Shown one piece after another: positions 26,422-35,777 of a stretch of DNA of 64,000 bases; the first letter of the stretch is position 1, and each line of letters starts with the position of its first letter. Position numbers and translations under genes: made by a program. The stretch is from Marivirga atlantica (GTDB taxonomy: Bacteria > Bacteroidota > Bacteroidia > Cytophagales > Cyclobacteriaceae), in assembly GCF_016734805.1 (NCBI RefSeq), contig NZ_JAERQG010000002.1:806001-870000 (forward strand), given 5' to 3'. Below the pieces are notes generated by a model that saw only the letters and a program-made list of their open reading frames with translations, had not been told where the DNA came from and made no database searches.

Positions 26422-28728
26422 ATGAAACATATTAAACCTATCATTTTTGCTCTTATTCTAGGAGCAGGCATGGCTTTCTCATGTCAAAATAATGATGATT
26501 CTGAACCGAAAGAGATTTCTAAATCTGATGATAAGATTCTTCAGAAGGCAGATTCCATTTTAGGACTGATGACCTTAGATGAAAAAATTGGACAACTAAA
26601 CCAGTATTCTGTTGGAGCTGAAATGACAGGTCCTGGTGATAAAGGTTCTACCTCTCAAAAAAGATATGAAATGCTTCTCAATGGGGAAGTTGGGTCAGTG
26701 TTAAATCTTTTAGGAGCTGAAAACACCTATAAACTTCAAAAGCAAGTTGTGGAGCAATCAAGGTTAGGCATACCATTGATATTTGCATATGATGTAGTAC
26801 ATGGCTATAAAACTATGTTTCCGCTTCCGTTGGCAGAAAGTTGTTCCTGGAATTTAGATTTAATGCAACAGTCAGCGGCAGTTGCGGCTAAAGAGGCTGC
26901 TTCAGCTGGTTTGCAATGGACCTTTGCTCCAATGGTTGATGTATCTGTTGATGCCAGATGGGGTAGAGTTATGGAAGGCGCAGGTGAAGATCCATACCTG
27001 GGTAGTTTGATTGCTCAGGCAAGAGTAAAAGGTTTTCAAGGAAATGATTTAAGCAGTAACAATACCATAGCTGCTTGTGCAAAGCATTTTGCAGGTTACG
27101 GTTTCGTGGAGTCTGGTAAAGATTACAACAATGTAAATATCAACAAACACGAATTGCTTAATCGAATTCTCCCACCTTTCAAAGATGCTGCTCAGGTTGA
27201 TGTTGCCACTTTTATGAATGCTTTTAATGATATGCTAGGTATTCCATCAACAGGTAATAGTTATCTTTTAAGAGAAAAGTTGAGACAGGATTGGGGATAC
27301 GAAGGTGTAGTTGTATCTGACTGGAATTCTATTGGTGAGATGGTAAACCATGGTACAGTGGAAGATTTAAAGGGAGCTGCAAAAGAAGCAATCATAGCAG
27401 GTTCTGATATTGATATGGAAGCGGATGCCTATTCAAAATACTTGAAAGAATTAGTAGAAAATAAAACTGTTGATATTTCTTTAATTAATGAAGCCGTTAG
27501 TAGAGTATTAGTTTTAAAATATAAATTGGGTTTATTTGAAGATCCTTATAAATATGCCGATTCCGCAAGGGAAAATAAAGAATTATTATCACAGGAAAAC
27601 CTAGCGGTTTCTAGAGAAATGGCTTCAGAGTCTATTGTATTGCTTAAAAATGAAACTAATTTATTGCCGCTCAACAAAAAGAAAAGAGTAGCAGTAATTG
27701 GTCCATTAGCAAAAGATAAAGACGCACCATTAGGTAATTGGCGAGCAGCCGCCCAGTCAAATACAGCGGTATCTTTCTATGAAGGATTGAAGTCAGCTTT
27801 GGGTCAAGAGGCCATGATTAGTTATGCTAAAGGATGTGATTTGTCCATAGGACCAAATAACTTTTTTGATGAGCTGGAGATCAACGAAACCGATAAAAGT
27901 GGTTTTTCTGAAGCAATGGCAAAAGCTTCAAATGCTGAGGTTGTATTCATGGTCCTAGGTGAGCCAGCTTATATGTCAGGTGAGGGTAGAAGCAGATCCA
28001 ACATTGGGCTTCCGGGAGTTCAGCTTGACTTGTTAAAAGAAGTATATAAGGTTAATAAAAATATAGTGTTGGTATTGATGAATGGACGACCGCTAACACT
28101 TGAGTGGGAACATGAAAATATCCCAACTATATTAGAAACATGGCATTTAGGCTCAGAAGCCGGAAATGCTATAGCCGATGTTATTACTGGTCAAGTAAAT
28201 CCATCCGGTAAATTAACTATGAGCTTTCCAAGAAATGTTGGTCAGGTTCCAATCTATTACAATCATAAAACATCTGGCAGACCTTCAACAGCACCAGGCC
28301 AGGTATTTTATACCCACCATACAGATGTGGATAATAGTCCATTATTTCCTTTTGGATTCGGGTTAAGTTACAGCGAATTCGAGTATGGCGAACTTAAACT
28401 TTCAAAAAAAGCATTGGAAGCGGAAAATGATTCAATAGTAGTTTCCATAGCCGTGTCCAATAAAAGTAAAGTTGATGGAAATGAAATAGTTCAGCTTTAC
28501 ATTCAGGATGAAGTAGGGAGCATTACAAGACCAGTAAAAGAGTTAAAGGGTTTTGAAAAGGTAGCAATAGCTGCAGGCGAAACTAAGCAAGTTTCATTTA
28601 CCATAAAGCCTGAAAACCTTGCTTATTACAGAAGAGACTTCACTTATGGAACAGAGCCAGGCTCATTTAAGGTACTAATTGGTGCTAGCTCGGCTGTAAG
28701 TAATTATAAAACATTTACCCTAAAATGA
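26422..28728 (+). CDS. GH3 family beta-glucosidase (BglX-like) lipoprotein
   Basis: A 768-residue exo-glucosidase with a lipobox (AFSC) after an N-terminal hydrophobic stretch. The TIM-barrel domain starts at LGLMTLDEKIGQLNQYS; the nucleophile is Asp300 in VVSDWNS. KHFAGYG and the (alpha/beta)6 domain (SIVLLKNETNLLPL, GRPLTLEWE) follow, and a C-terminal fibronectin-like domain (about 655-768) contains VQLYIQD and RPVKELKGFEK. It most likely releases glucose from beta-1,3-gluco-oligosaccharides in the periplasm. The stop overlaps the start of the next gene (ATGATG), which implies coupled translation with the second GH16. Confidence 0.93.
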   Translation: MKHIKPIIFALILGAGMAFSCQNNDDSEPKEISKSDDKILQKADSILGLMTLDEKIGQLNQYSVGAEMTGPGDKGSTSQKRYEMLLNGEVGSVLNLLGAENTYKLQKQVVEQSRLGIPLIFAYDVVHGYKTMFPLPLAESCSWNLDLMQQSAAVAAKEAASAGLQWTFAPMVDVSVDARWGRVMEGAGEDPYLGSLIAQARVKGFQGNDLSSNNTIAACAKHFAGYGFVESGKDYNNVNINKHELLNRILPPFKDAAQVDVATFMNAFNDMLGIPSTGNSYLLREKLRQDWGYEGVVVSDWNSIGEMVNHGTVEDLKGAAKEAIIAGSDIDMEADAYSKYLKELVENKTVDISLINEAVSRVLVLKYKLGLFEDPYKYADSARENKELLSQENLAVSREMASESIVLLKNETNLLPLNKKKRVAVIGPLAKDKDAPLGNWRAAAQSNTAVSFYEGLKSALGQEAMISYAKGCDLSIGPNNFFDELEINETDKSGFSEAMAKASNAEVVFMVLGEPAYMSGEGRSRSNIGLPGVQLDLLKEVYKVNKNIVLVLMNGRPLTLEWEHENIPTILETWHLGSEAGNAIADVITGQVNPSGKLTMSFPRNVGQVPIYYNHKTSGRPSTAPGQVFYTHHTDVDNSPLFPFGFGLSYSEFEYGELKLSKKALEAENDSIVVSIAVSNKSKVDGNEIVQLYIQDEVGSITRPVKELKGFEKVAIAAGETKQVSFTIKPENLAYYRRDFTYGTEPGSFKVLIGASSAVSNYKTFTLK

Positions 28729-29516
28729 TGAGATATATATTAATTGTAGCAGTAATTTTTTCCTTCGGCTGTAGCTCAAAAATGAAAAGTAAACTGCTGT
28801 GGGAAGATAACTTCGACTATTCGGCAGAAAATATTAGAGAAAACTGGAATATTATTGAAGGTAATGGATGTCCAGAACTCTGTGGATTTGGTAACAATGA
28901 GCTACAGTACTATACTGAAAATAACATTAGTATAAAGGATGGTCAATTAATAATTACAGCCATTAAAACTAATGATGACAAAAATTTCACCTCAGCCAAA
29001 TTAACTTCTAAACAAAAAGGAGACTGGAAGGGTGGTTATATTGAAGTAAGAGCTAAGTTGCCTGAAGGAAGAGGTACCTGGCCTGCTATATGGATGCTGC
29101 CTTCTCAAAAGAAACCTCTCGACTGGCCATTAGATGGTGAAATAGACATCATGGAACATGTTGGATATAATCAAGGACAAATATATGGCACTATTCATAC
29201 TGAAGCTTATAATCATGTAAAAGGTACGCAAAAGTCGGATAGCATCATGGTAAATGATGCTTCAGAAGCTTTTCATAATTATGCTTTAGAATGGACTGAT
29301 GATCAGCTTGTTTGGTATGTTGATGGTACTTCATATCATACAGTCAACAAAAATGGTGAGGGAAAGGAAGGATGGCCTTTTATTCAACCTTTTCATCTAA
29401 TCTTAAACCTGGCTGTTGGTGGTGATTGGGGTGGAAGATATGGAGTTGCTGAAGATATTTGGCCACAGCAGTTGATCATTGATTATGTAAAAGTTTATAG
29501 TGAAAAACCAGAGTAG
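28725..29516 (+). CDS. second GH16 family beta-glucanase lipoprotein
   Basis: A 263-residue single-domain GH16 enzyme behind a lipobox (FGC, about Cys16). The catalytic motif GEIDIMEHVG puts the nucleophile at Glu139 and the acid/base at Glu144. WEDNFDY, GNNELQYYTENN, PEGRGTWPAIWMLP and NLAVGGDWGG are GH16 laminarinase landmarks. Unlike the first GH16 it has no PKD domain, so the two may divide surface attack and periplasmic trimming. It overlaps the GH3 gene by 4 bases. Confidence 0.92.
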   Translation: MMRYILIVAVIFSFGCSSKMKSKLLWEDNFDYSAENIRENWNIIEGNGCPELCGFGNNELQYYTENNISIKDGQLIITAIKTNDDKNFTSAKLTSKQKGDWKGGYIEVRAKLPEGRGTWPAIWMLPSQKKPLDWPLDGEIDIMEHVGYNQGQIYGTIHTEAYNHVKGTQKSDSIMVNDASEAFHNYALEWTDDQLVWYVDGTSYHTVNKNGEGKEGWPFIQPFHLILNLAVGGDWGGRYGVAEDIWPQQLIIDYVKVYSEKPE

Positions 29517-29602
29517 GAATATGACCTAAAAAAATAGCCTTTTAATGCAGTTTCCTCTGCTTAAATGCTTAATATTAGGTTTCAAATACATCAAAGCAAA
29601 TC

Positions 29603-31006
29603 ATGTCAAAGAAAGGATTACTTATATTAATTACGATGGTAGCAGCATTAGGTGGGCTACTTTTCGGTTACGATACTGGTATTATAAACGGTACTCAATT
29701 CTACTTCAGTAAATATTTCGAATTAAGCGATTTCATGAAGGGGTGGGTAGTAAGCAGTGCGCTCATTGGTTGCTTTGTAGGCGCTATCGGTGCAGGAACC
29801 ATTAGTAATGCATTGGGCAGGAAAGTAACACTTATTATTTCAGCATTGCTATTTACGGTATCTGCTGCGGGGTCAGGTTTGCCTTCCTTTTTACCTGAAT
29901 CAGTAACCCTATTAGTGATCTTTAGATTAATTGGCGGCTTAGGAATAGGACTTGCCTCCATGGCAGCCCCAACCTATATAGCAGAAATTTCTCCGAAGGA
30001 TAAAAGAGGGGTTCTTGTATCCTTCTACCAGTTAGCGATTGTAACTGGTTTTTTTGTGGTGTTTCTGGCTACATATTTCATTGGAAATGGAAATACAGAA
30101 GCTGAAAATGTTTCTACCGGCTGGAGATGGATGTTCTGGTCAGAACTTATTCCTTGTTTATTATTTCTTGGTTTAACCTTCTTTATACCTAAAAGTCCTC
30201 GGTGGTTAGTACAAAAGGGAATGGAAGAAGCAGCTATGGTTGTGCTTAATAAGCTTCATAGCAAAGAAGTAGCTCAGAAAGAAATAGACGAAATTAAGGC
30301 TTCTTTAGCAAAAGAAAGAAAGACTCAATTAACTGGTACTTCAGTTTTGCAGAAATCCGTACTTCCAATTATTATCATTGGGTCCATATTGTCACTTTTA
30401 CAACAGTTCACAGGTATTAATGCAGTGCTGTATTATGGAGGTGATATATTTGAAAAAGCCCTGGGTTACGGTCAGGAAGATGTTCTTGCACAGCAGATTT
30501 TGTTAGGAGCAGTTAACTTCCTCTTTACATTCGTAGCCATGTTTACAGTAGATAAGTTAGGCCGTAAACCATTAATTATAATTGGCTCATTTGGTATGTT
30601 GTTAGGCTTTATTCTTTTAGGAGGTACATTATATGCTGATGCCGTAGGAATTGTATCGCTAATTGGTGTTTTACTTTTTATAGGATCTTTTGCGATGAGT
30701 ATGGGACCAGTTACCTGGGTACTATTGTCAGAGATGTTCCCAAACAAGATAAGAAGTGTAGCGATGTCAATTGCTGTAGCTGTGCAATGGGCCGGTAATG
30801 CTTTGGTTACCTTTAGTTTTCCGGTTATAGCTGGTAGTGAAACAAATTTAGATGGCTTTTGGAACAGATCGCTGCCGTACTTCATCTTCAGTGTGTTCAT
30901 TATTTTCATTATCATATTCACTCAAAAGTATCTTTTTGAAACCAAAGGAAAGTCATTAGAAGAAGTAGAAGGTATTTGGGAGGAAAAATATGGAGAAATA
31001 GAGTAG
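29603..31006 (+). CDS. sugar porter family MFS transporter
   Basis: A 467-residue, 12-span inner-membrane symporter. Sugar-porter signatures are present: GGLLFGYDTGIING, GRKVTLI, PKSPRWLVQKG, QQFTGINAVLYYGG, KLGRKPL and the terminal ETKGKSLEEVE. It probably imports glucose released by the GH3 enzyme, completing the locus. It lies 86 bases after the second GH16, with no terminator between them, and ends at a strong terminator. Confidence 0.93.
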   Translation: MSKKGLLILITMVAALGGLLFGYDTGIINGTQFYFSKYFELSDFMKGWVVSSALIGCFVGAIGAGTISNALGRKVTLIISALLFTVSAAGSGLPSFLPESVTLLVIFRLIGGLGIGLASMAAPTYIAEISPKDKRGVLVSFYQLAIVTGFFVVFLATYFIGNGNTEAENVSTGWRWMFWSELIPCLLFLGLTFFIPKSPRWLVQKGMEEAAMVVLNKLHSKEVAQKEIDEIKASLAKERKTQLTGTSVLQKSVLPIIIIGSILSLLQQFTGINAVLYYGGDIFEKALGYGQEDVLAQQILLGAVNFLFTFVAMFTVDKLGRKPLIIIGSFGMLLGFILLGGTLYADAVGIVSLIGVLLFIGSFAMSMGPVTWVLLSEMFPNKIRSVAMSIAVAVQWAGNALVTFSFPVIAGSETNLDGFWNRSLPYFIFSVFIIFIIIFTQKYLFETKGKSLEEVEGIWEEKYGEIE

Positions 31007-31027
31007 GTAATTTTTATAGCATAATTT

Positions 31028-31073
31028 AAGGTTGGAATGAAACTTTTTTAATTTTCTTTCCAACCTTTTTTTG
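31028..31073 (+). terminator. intrinsic terminator closing the glucan locus
   Basis: A 10-base stem (31028-31037 with 31058-31067), a 20-base AT-rich loop and a T-run lie 22 bases after the sugar-porter stop codon. Confidence 0.8.
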
Positions 31074-31116
31074 TTGGCATGTGTCTTGTTTGCGTTGGTC
31101 ATAAACCGAACATGCT

Positions 31117-31320
31117 ATGAAAAGATTTTTTACTTTATTATCTCTACTCTTTGTTGTAGGTACTGCGCTGGTGGTGAGCGATATGATGTTCGTTAATCAG
31201 TCTTCTTCTAATACACAAAGGAGTGCATCTATCAAACCAGTATCTATCAATCCAAATACTGCTAGCCTTGTAGGCTTGCAAAGAATTGCTCCTAAGAGAG
31301 AAAGTGAGCTCATCAACTAA
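31117..31320 (+). CDS. small exported protein, unknown function
   Basis: A 67-residue reading frame with a clear signal-type N-terminus (MKRFFTLLSLLFVVGTALVV) followed by a short Ser/Asn-rich basic tail. No known family is recognised. It stands alone: a terminator precedes it and an AT-rich gap with a weak hairpin (TAAGATT/AATCTTA near 31323-31341) follows it. No promoter is evident. The signal peptide and ATG make it more likely real than chance, but its length keeps this uncertain. Confidence 0.5.
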   Translation: MKRFFTLLSLLFVVGTALVVSDMMFVNQSSSNTQRSASIKPVSINPNTASLVGLQRIAPKRESELIN

Positions 31321-31413
31321 GGTTAAGATTGTGAAAATCTTACATATTAATAATAGTTTTATTACCTATAGTTAAATAATAGTCTCATTTTTGCATTCTA
31401 AAAGGATGCTTTT

Positions 31414-31977
31414 ATGTGGCACATCATATCAAAATTAATCTTTAAATTATTTGGTTGGAAGGTTAAAGGTGAACTTCCCGAAGGAATAGATAAAGCAGTA
31501 ATGATTGCTGCACCGCATACCTCAAACTGGGATTTCTTTTGGGCAAGAGCAGCATTTTTTATCCTAAAAGTACCTGTTCGCTACACCGTTAAAAAAGAAC
31601 TACTCAAATTCCCCTTGAATATAATTTTAAACCCAATGGGTGCTATCGGTATTGATAGAAGTAAAAAGGATGCTTCTGGAAATAGAAAGTCGATGACAGC
31701 TGTAATGATTGATTTATTCAAACAGAGAGAAAAATTGATAGTATTGGTGACACCTGAAGGAACAAGAAGCTATAACCCTGATTGGAAAACAGGTTTTTAC
31801 CGTGTCGCAGAAGGCGCAAATGTACCTATCATATGTGGTTACCTCGACTACAAAGAGAAGATTGCAGGTATAGGTAAGATGATCTATCCTGATGGCAATA
31901 TAGACCAACAGATCGAAGAATTGAAAGACTTTTATCGACCTTTAAATGGTAAATTCCCAGAAAACGGAGTGAGGTAA
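31414..31977 (+). CDS. PlsC-like 1-acyl-glycerol-3-phosphate acyltransferase family protein
   Basis: A 187-residue acyltransferase. The HX4D catalytic motif is at residues 35-40 (PHTSNWDFFW), and the glycerophosphate-binding motif TPEGTRSYNPDWKTGFYRVA lies about 80 residues further on. The protein is short and lacks a clear membrane span, like small PlsC-type enzymes that acylate phospholipid precursors or aminolipids. The exact substrate is unknown. It is transcribed alone. Confidence 0.85.
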   Translation: MWHIISKLIFKLFGWKVKGELPEGIDKAVMIAAPHTSNWDFFWARAAFFILKVPVRYTVKKELLKFPLNIILNPMGAIGIDRSKKDASGNRKSMTAVMIDLFKQREKLIVLVTPEGTRSYNPDWKTGFYRVAEGANVPIICGYLDYKEKIAGIGKMIYPDGNIDQQIEELKDFYRPLNGKFPENGVR

Positions 31978-32016
31978 AAAGTCTATTGATTCATGCCCCT
32001 CATAGATTTTTTTCAA

Positions 32017-32523
32017 TTATTCTTCTGCAGGCACGAAATCCATTGAAACTGAATTGATACAGTAGCGTAAACCAGTAGGTTTTGGTCCATCAGGAAAAAC
32101 ATGACCTTGATGACCTCCACAAACTGCACAAACTACCTCAGTTCTTACCATACCGTACGATTTATCTTTCACCTCAAGTACATTTTTATCGTTTATTGGC
32201 TTATAAAAGCTAGGCCAACCTGTACCACTATCAAACTTTGTTTCTGAACTGAATAATGGAGTTTGGCAACCAGCACAAACAAATGTTCCCTTTTTCTTAA
32301 AATCGTTAAACTTACCAGTAAATGCCCTCTCGGTACCTGCCTCACGTAATACTTTAAATTCTTCAGGTGTTAATTGTGCCTTCCATTCAGCTGTTGTTTT
32401 CTGAATCTCAAATTTATGATCCGATTCACTTTGACCTTCGTTAGAGGCAGTCTTGTTTTGTGCACAAGATTGTGTTGAGAATAAAATAAACGTACTAATA
32501 ATATAAATAAAATGATATTTCAT
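32017..32523 (-). CDS. msrB: peptide-methionine (R)-S-oxide reductase, exported lipoprotein form
   Basis: A 168-residue MsrB that repairs methionine-R-sulfoxide in proteins. The ATG at 32523 gives a lipobox (STQSC, Cys20). Two CxxC zinc pairs are present (Cys83/Cys86 and Cys132/Cys135), plus the catalytic Cys155 in [14 protein letters not shown] and [15 protein letters not shown] are signature blocks. The lipobox implies an envelope location. A start 15 bases further upstream is possible but would weaken the signal. Confidence 0.93.
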   Translation of the reverse strand: MKYHFIYIISTFILFSTQSCAQNKTASNEGQSESDHKFEIQKTTAEWKAQLTPEEFKVLREAGTERAFTGKFNDFKKKGTFVCAGCQTPLFSSETKFDSGTGWPSFYKPINDKNVLEVKDKSYGMVRTEVVCAVCGGHQGHVFPDGPKPTGLRYCINSVSMDFVPAEE

Positions 32524-32596
32524 AGTTGATAAACCCATATCAGAAATTTTTGATTCTATAATGTAAACTCACTTCGTATTAAAGAGTTGTGAATTA

Positions 32597-33220
32597 TTAG
32601 TTATTGTTGGGTTTCGGTCGTGCATACGACAACTTCTTTATGAGCTTAGTTTTAAGATAACTGTCTAAACCAGAGATAGCTACTGTTTGCGCTTTTGGTA
32701 AATCAATAGAGCCTTCTGCTGTTATAAACTCTTTAGGAATACTAATATGAACCACCTCTCCAACAATTAATCTTGTATCATTTTCTTTAATGAAATACTC
32801 ATTTCGGAATTCTAAACCAACTTTGATGATACTCTCTTTAACAAATGGAGCTTTAAAATCATCCACAACTTGAGCGTGTAAACCCGAGGCTTCAAATTCA
32901 GAAATTTGTGATGGGTATTTAGCAGAAGTGTGATGAGCTTTTTCAATGATAGCTTCATGGATATGATTGATGGTATAAAAGCCCGTTTTTTTAATGTTTT
33001 CGTAGGTATGCCTTTCAACTGTAGTTGGCCTCAGAATAAAACCCATTAAAGCTGGATTGGCTCCTAAATGGATTACTGAATTAAATACGGCTAGGTTTTC
33101 CTTATCATTCTCATCATAAGTACCAATCAGATTGGCACTCTTAAAACCTGCTAGGGTGTTAAAAAAATTGGCTCTATATCTCGTGTCTAATCTAGTAAAG
33201 TCTGACTGATTTAATTCCAT
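32597..33220 (-). CDS. flavin reductase family protein (FMN-binding split barrel)
   Basis: A 207-residue protein of the split-barrel flavin-binding type. NLIGTYDENDKENLAVFNSVIHLGANPALMGF and RPTTVERHTYENIKKTGFYTIN match the family core. It probably binds FMN and either reduces free flavin for a partner oxygenase or works as a standalone oxidoreductase; no partner gene lies nearby. It is divergent from the ABC transporter genes. Confidence 0.85.
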   Translation of the reverse strand: MELNQSDFTRLDTRYRANFFNTLAGFKSANLIGTYDENDKENLAVFNSVIHLGANPALMGFILRPTTVERHTYENIKKTGFYTINHIHEAIIEKAHHTSAKYPSQISEFEASGLHAQVVDDFKAPFVKESIIKVGLEFRNEYFIKENDTRLIVGEVVHISIPKEFITAEGSIDLPKAQTVAISGLDSYLKTKLIKKLSYARPKPNNN

Positions 33221-33316
33221 CTTAGCTGAACTTAGACAATTAGCTTTTGTTTGTAATAGATCGTTATAACTGATATTACATTTTATAAAATAAGTTTTAG
33301 TCTATATATTCAATAC

Positions 33317-34213
33317 ATGATTGAATTCAGCCAGGTAAGCAAGAATTTTGAAGGGGCTAGTGTACTCAATAAAGTGAATTTGAAGGTTAATAGGGGGGAG
33401 TTTTTAGTTCTATTGGGGGCTAGCGGTAGTGGAAAAACTACCATGTTAAAAATGATTAATGGGATGGAAGAACCTAGTGCAGGTGAAGTTATGATTCATG
33501 ATAAGCCACTTCATCAGTTAGACTTAGTTCATCTAAGGAGAAGAATAGGTTATGTGATTCAGGATGTAGGGCTTTTTCCTCATTATTCTGTCTTTAAAAA
33601 TATAGGTTTATTGCCTAAGCTCGCAGGAGAGAAGCCAGATGACATCGAATTTAAGGTGAAACATTGGATGAAAAGGTTAGATCTTGATTATGAGGAGCAT
33701 GCCAACAAATACCCTGAAAACTTAAGTGGTGGGCAGGCACAGCGAGTGGGGCTGGCACGAGCAATGGCAGGAGAACCAGATATTATGCTGCTGGATGAAC
33801 CCTTTAGCGCCTTGGATCCACTCATCAGAAATCAAATAAGAAAGGATTATAGGCAAATTCAAAAAAAGGAAGCAATTACTACCGTAATGGTCACCCACGA
33901 TTTATTGGAAGCTGTTGAACTAGCAGATAAAATTTGTCTGATTGCTGACGGTGAAATTCAGCAGATAGATACGCCCGAAAGACTGATATTCAAGCCAAAA
34001 ACGGATAAAGTAAAAGCTTTTACGGCTGGTGATAAATATCAGGCAGCACTTGCAGCTTGTAAAATTCATTCTCTAAAACCTTATGTACATCAATTACCTA
34101 ATAATATAAGAGAAGAAGGAACGCTACTTGAAGCTTTACAATTTGTGGAAGATAAAGATGAGCAAATATTGATGAAAGCCTTTGCTCAATATAAGGAGCA
34201 ATGGCGTGAGTGA
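33317..34213 (+). CDS. osmoprotectant-type ABC transporter ATP-binding protein
   Basis: A 298-residue ATPase with Walker A GASGSGKTT, signature LSGGQAQRVGLARA, Walker B IMLLDEPFSALDP and the switch histidine in VTHDLLEA. It resembles OpuCA/YehX-type subunits of quaternary-amine (glycine betaine/choline) importers. The C-terminus is a short extension without the paired CBS domains that sense ionic strength in OpuA-type proteins. It overlaps the permease by 8 bases. Confidence 0.9.
   Translation: MIEFSQVSKNFEGASVLNKVNLKVNRGEFLVLLGASGSGKTTMLKMINGMEEPSAGEVMIHDKPLHQLDLVHLRRRIGYVIQDVGLFPHYSVFKNIGLLPKLAGEKPDDIEFKVKHWMKRLDLDYEEHANKYPENLSGGQAQRVGLARAMAGEPDIMLLDEPFSALDPLIRNQIRKDYRQIQKKEAITTVMVTHDLLEAVELADKICLIADGEIQQIDTPERLIFKPKTDKVKAFTAGDKYQAALAACKIHSLKPYVHQLPNNIREEGTLLEALQFVEDKDEQILMKAFAQYKEQWRE
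34193..34198 (+). promoter_or_regulatory. Shine-Dalgarno site fixing the GTG start of the permease
   Basis: AAGGAG ends 7 bases before GTG at 34206, inside the end of the ATPase gene. Strong sites like this are uncommon in Bacteroidota, so it supports GTG 34206 over the upstream TTG at 34182. Confidence 0.6.
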
Positions 34214-35777
34214 TTTTCTTACCTTTTTTTTGGAAAATCGTGATGAGGTGCTTAAACAGCTGCTTGAGCACATTGAGCTCACCTTTATTTCATTAGCGAT
34301 AGCAACACTTTTAGGTGTTTTATTAGGGATAATTGTTTCGAAAGTTAAGCGCTTGTCTAAAACCATATTAGGCTTTGTTAATATCATACAAACAATTCCG
34401 AGTCTGGCTTTACTGGGTTTTTTATTACCAATACTCGGGATAGGAGTGGTTCCAGCAATTGTGGCATTACTTCTATATGCCTTATTGCCTATAGTAAGAA
34501 ATACCTATACCGGAATTGCAGAGGTAGCACCGTCAGTAAAGGAATCTGCCATAGCTATGGGTTTAACGTCAAGACAATTGCTACTAAAAGTAGAATTGCC
34601 ATTGGCTTTGCCTTACATCATGGCAGGTATAAAAACAGCCTCCGTAATTAATGTGGGTGTTGCAACTTTAAGTGCCTTTATTGCTGCTGGTGGATTGGGC
34701 AAGTTTATCCTGCAAGGCATACAACTCAACAATAGCTACATGATCTTAGCAGGAGCGATTCCTGCATCTTTATTAGCCCTGATGCTTGATTCTGTTTTAG
34801 GTCTTATTGGTAAGAGTAGCTTGAAAGTCATTAAAATTGTACTGGTAAGCTTTGGTTCCTTACTGCTCATTTATCTTGGTTACGAGTTTTTCAAGGGAGA
34901 GAAGCCCAATGAAGGCCCATATATCAAGGGTGGATTTCCTTCAGAGTTTATTTACAGAGAAGATGGTTTGAAGGGCTTGTTTGAAGCTTATGATTTTGAA
35001 ATTCCTTACGTAGAGATGGAAATAGGTTTGATGTACAAAGCTTTACAACAGCAAGAGGTTGATTTAATTAGCGGCTTCTCTACCGATGGGCGAATAAAGG
35101 CTTATGACCTAAAAGTATTAAAGGATGATCAAAACTATTTCCCACCTTATGAAGCAGCTGCAATGCTAAGAAATGAAATAGTCAACAAACATCCTGATAT
35201 TCTAAAGGCTTTAAATCGACTTAGCCTGCAAATAGATGATTCTACTATGACAGCTCTTAATTATGAAGTGGATGAACTGGGCAGGCAGCCTGCAGAAGTA
35301 GCTTTTGATTATTTAAAATCTAATCAATTTGTAAATGACGAACTATCAAAGCCAGCAAAACGGAATGTGACTATTACCATAGGTAGCAAAGCATTTACAG
35401 AGAACTACATCTTGGCTCATCTTTTTCGCTACATAATCGAATATCAAACTAACTGTAGGGTTGAATTGAAGCTGGGTTTCGGAGGTACAAAGCTTTTGAT
35501 GGATGCTATGAAAAATAGCGAGATTGACCTTTACCCAGAATATACAGGAACGGCATTACTGCTGATGTTAGAAAATGAAGATGAAAAAGTGTCAGATTTA
35601 TTCAAATCACCAGATGAAGTTTATTATTATGTAATCAAAGAGTCAAAAGAACAATTTGATTTTGTATGGAGTAGGCCACTCGGCTTTAATAATACCTTTG
35701 CCATGCTGATGCGAAAGGAGCAGGCCAATGCACTTGAAGTAGAAAAAATAAGTGATTTGGCTGAAATAGTTCGTTAG
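34206..35777 (+). CDS. osmoprotectant ABC permease fused to a circularly permuted substrate-binding domain
   Basis: A 523-residue fusion. Residues about 1-200 are an OpuBB/OpuCB-type permease (LTFISLAIATLLG, QTIPSLALLGFLLPI, MGLTSRQLLLKVELPLALPYIMAG). A further membrane span at about 206-228 tethers a substrate-binding domain. In canonical OpuCC/YehZ-type proteins the order is (IxIGSKxFTE ... SDL) then (DGxxGL ... STDGRIKAYDLxxLxDD ... FFPPY ... LNYEVD). Here the second half comes first (about 243-378) and the IGSKAFTENYIL to SDLAEIVR half ends the protein (about 386-523). All motifs are kept, so this is a rearranged but complete domain rather than a truncation. No separate binding protein gene is present. 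The likely cargo is glycine betaine or a related solute. Confidence 0.88.
   Translation: MSDFLTFFLENRDEVLKQLLEHIELTFISLAIATLLGVLLGIIVSKVKRLSKTILGFVNIIQTIPSLALLGFLLPILGIGVVPAIVALLLYALLPIVRNTYTGIAEVAPSVKESAIAMGLTSRQLLLKVELPLALPYIMAGIKTASVINVGVATLSAFIAAGGLGKFILQGIQLNNSYMILAGAIPASLLALMLDSVLGLIGKSSLKVIKIVLVSFGSLLLIYLGYEFFKGEKPNEGPYIKGGFPSEFIYREDGLKGLFEAYDFEIPYVEMEIGLMYKALQQQEVDLISGFSTDGRIKAYDLKVLKDDQNYFPPYEAAAMLRNEIVNKHPDILKALNRLSLQIDDSTMTALNYEVDELGRQPAEVAFDYLKSNQFVNDELSKPAKRNVTITIGSKAFTENYILAHLFRYIIEYQTNCRVELKLGFGGTKLLMDAMKNSEIDLYPEYTGTALLLMLENEDEKVSDLFKSPDEVYYYVIKESKEQFDFVWSRPLGFNNTFAMLMRKEQANALEVEKISDLAEIVR

Noticed and set aside
34206-35777. Truncated or frameshifted substrate-binding domain
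   Set aside because: Both halves of the domain are present and complete in one open frame, only in swapped order.
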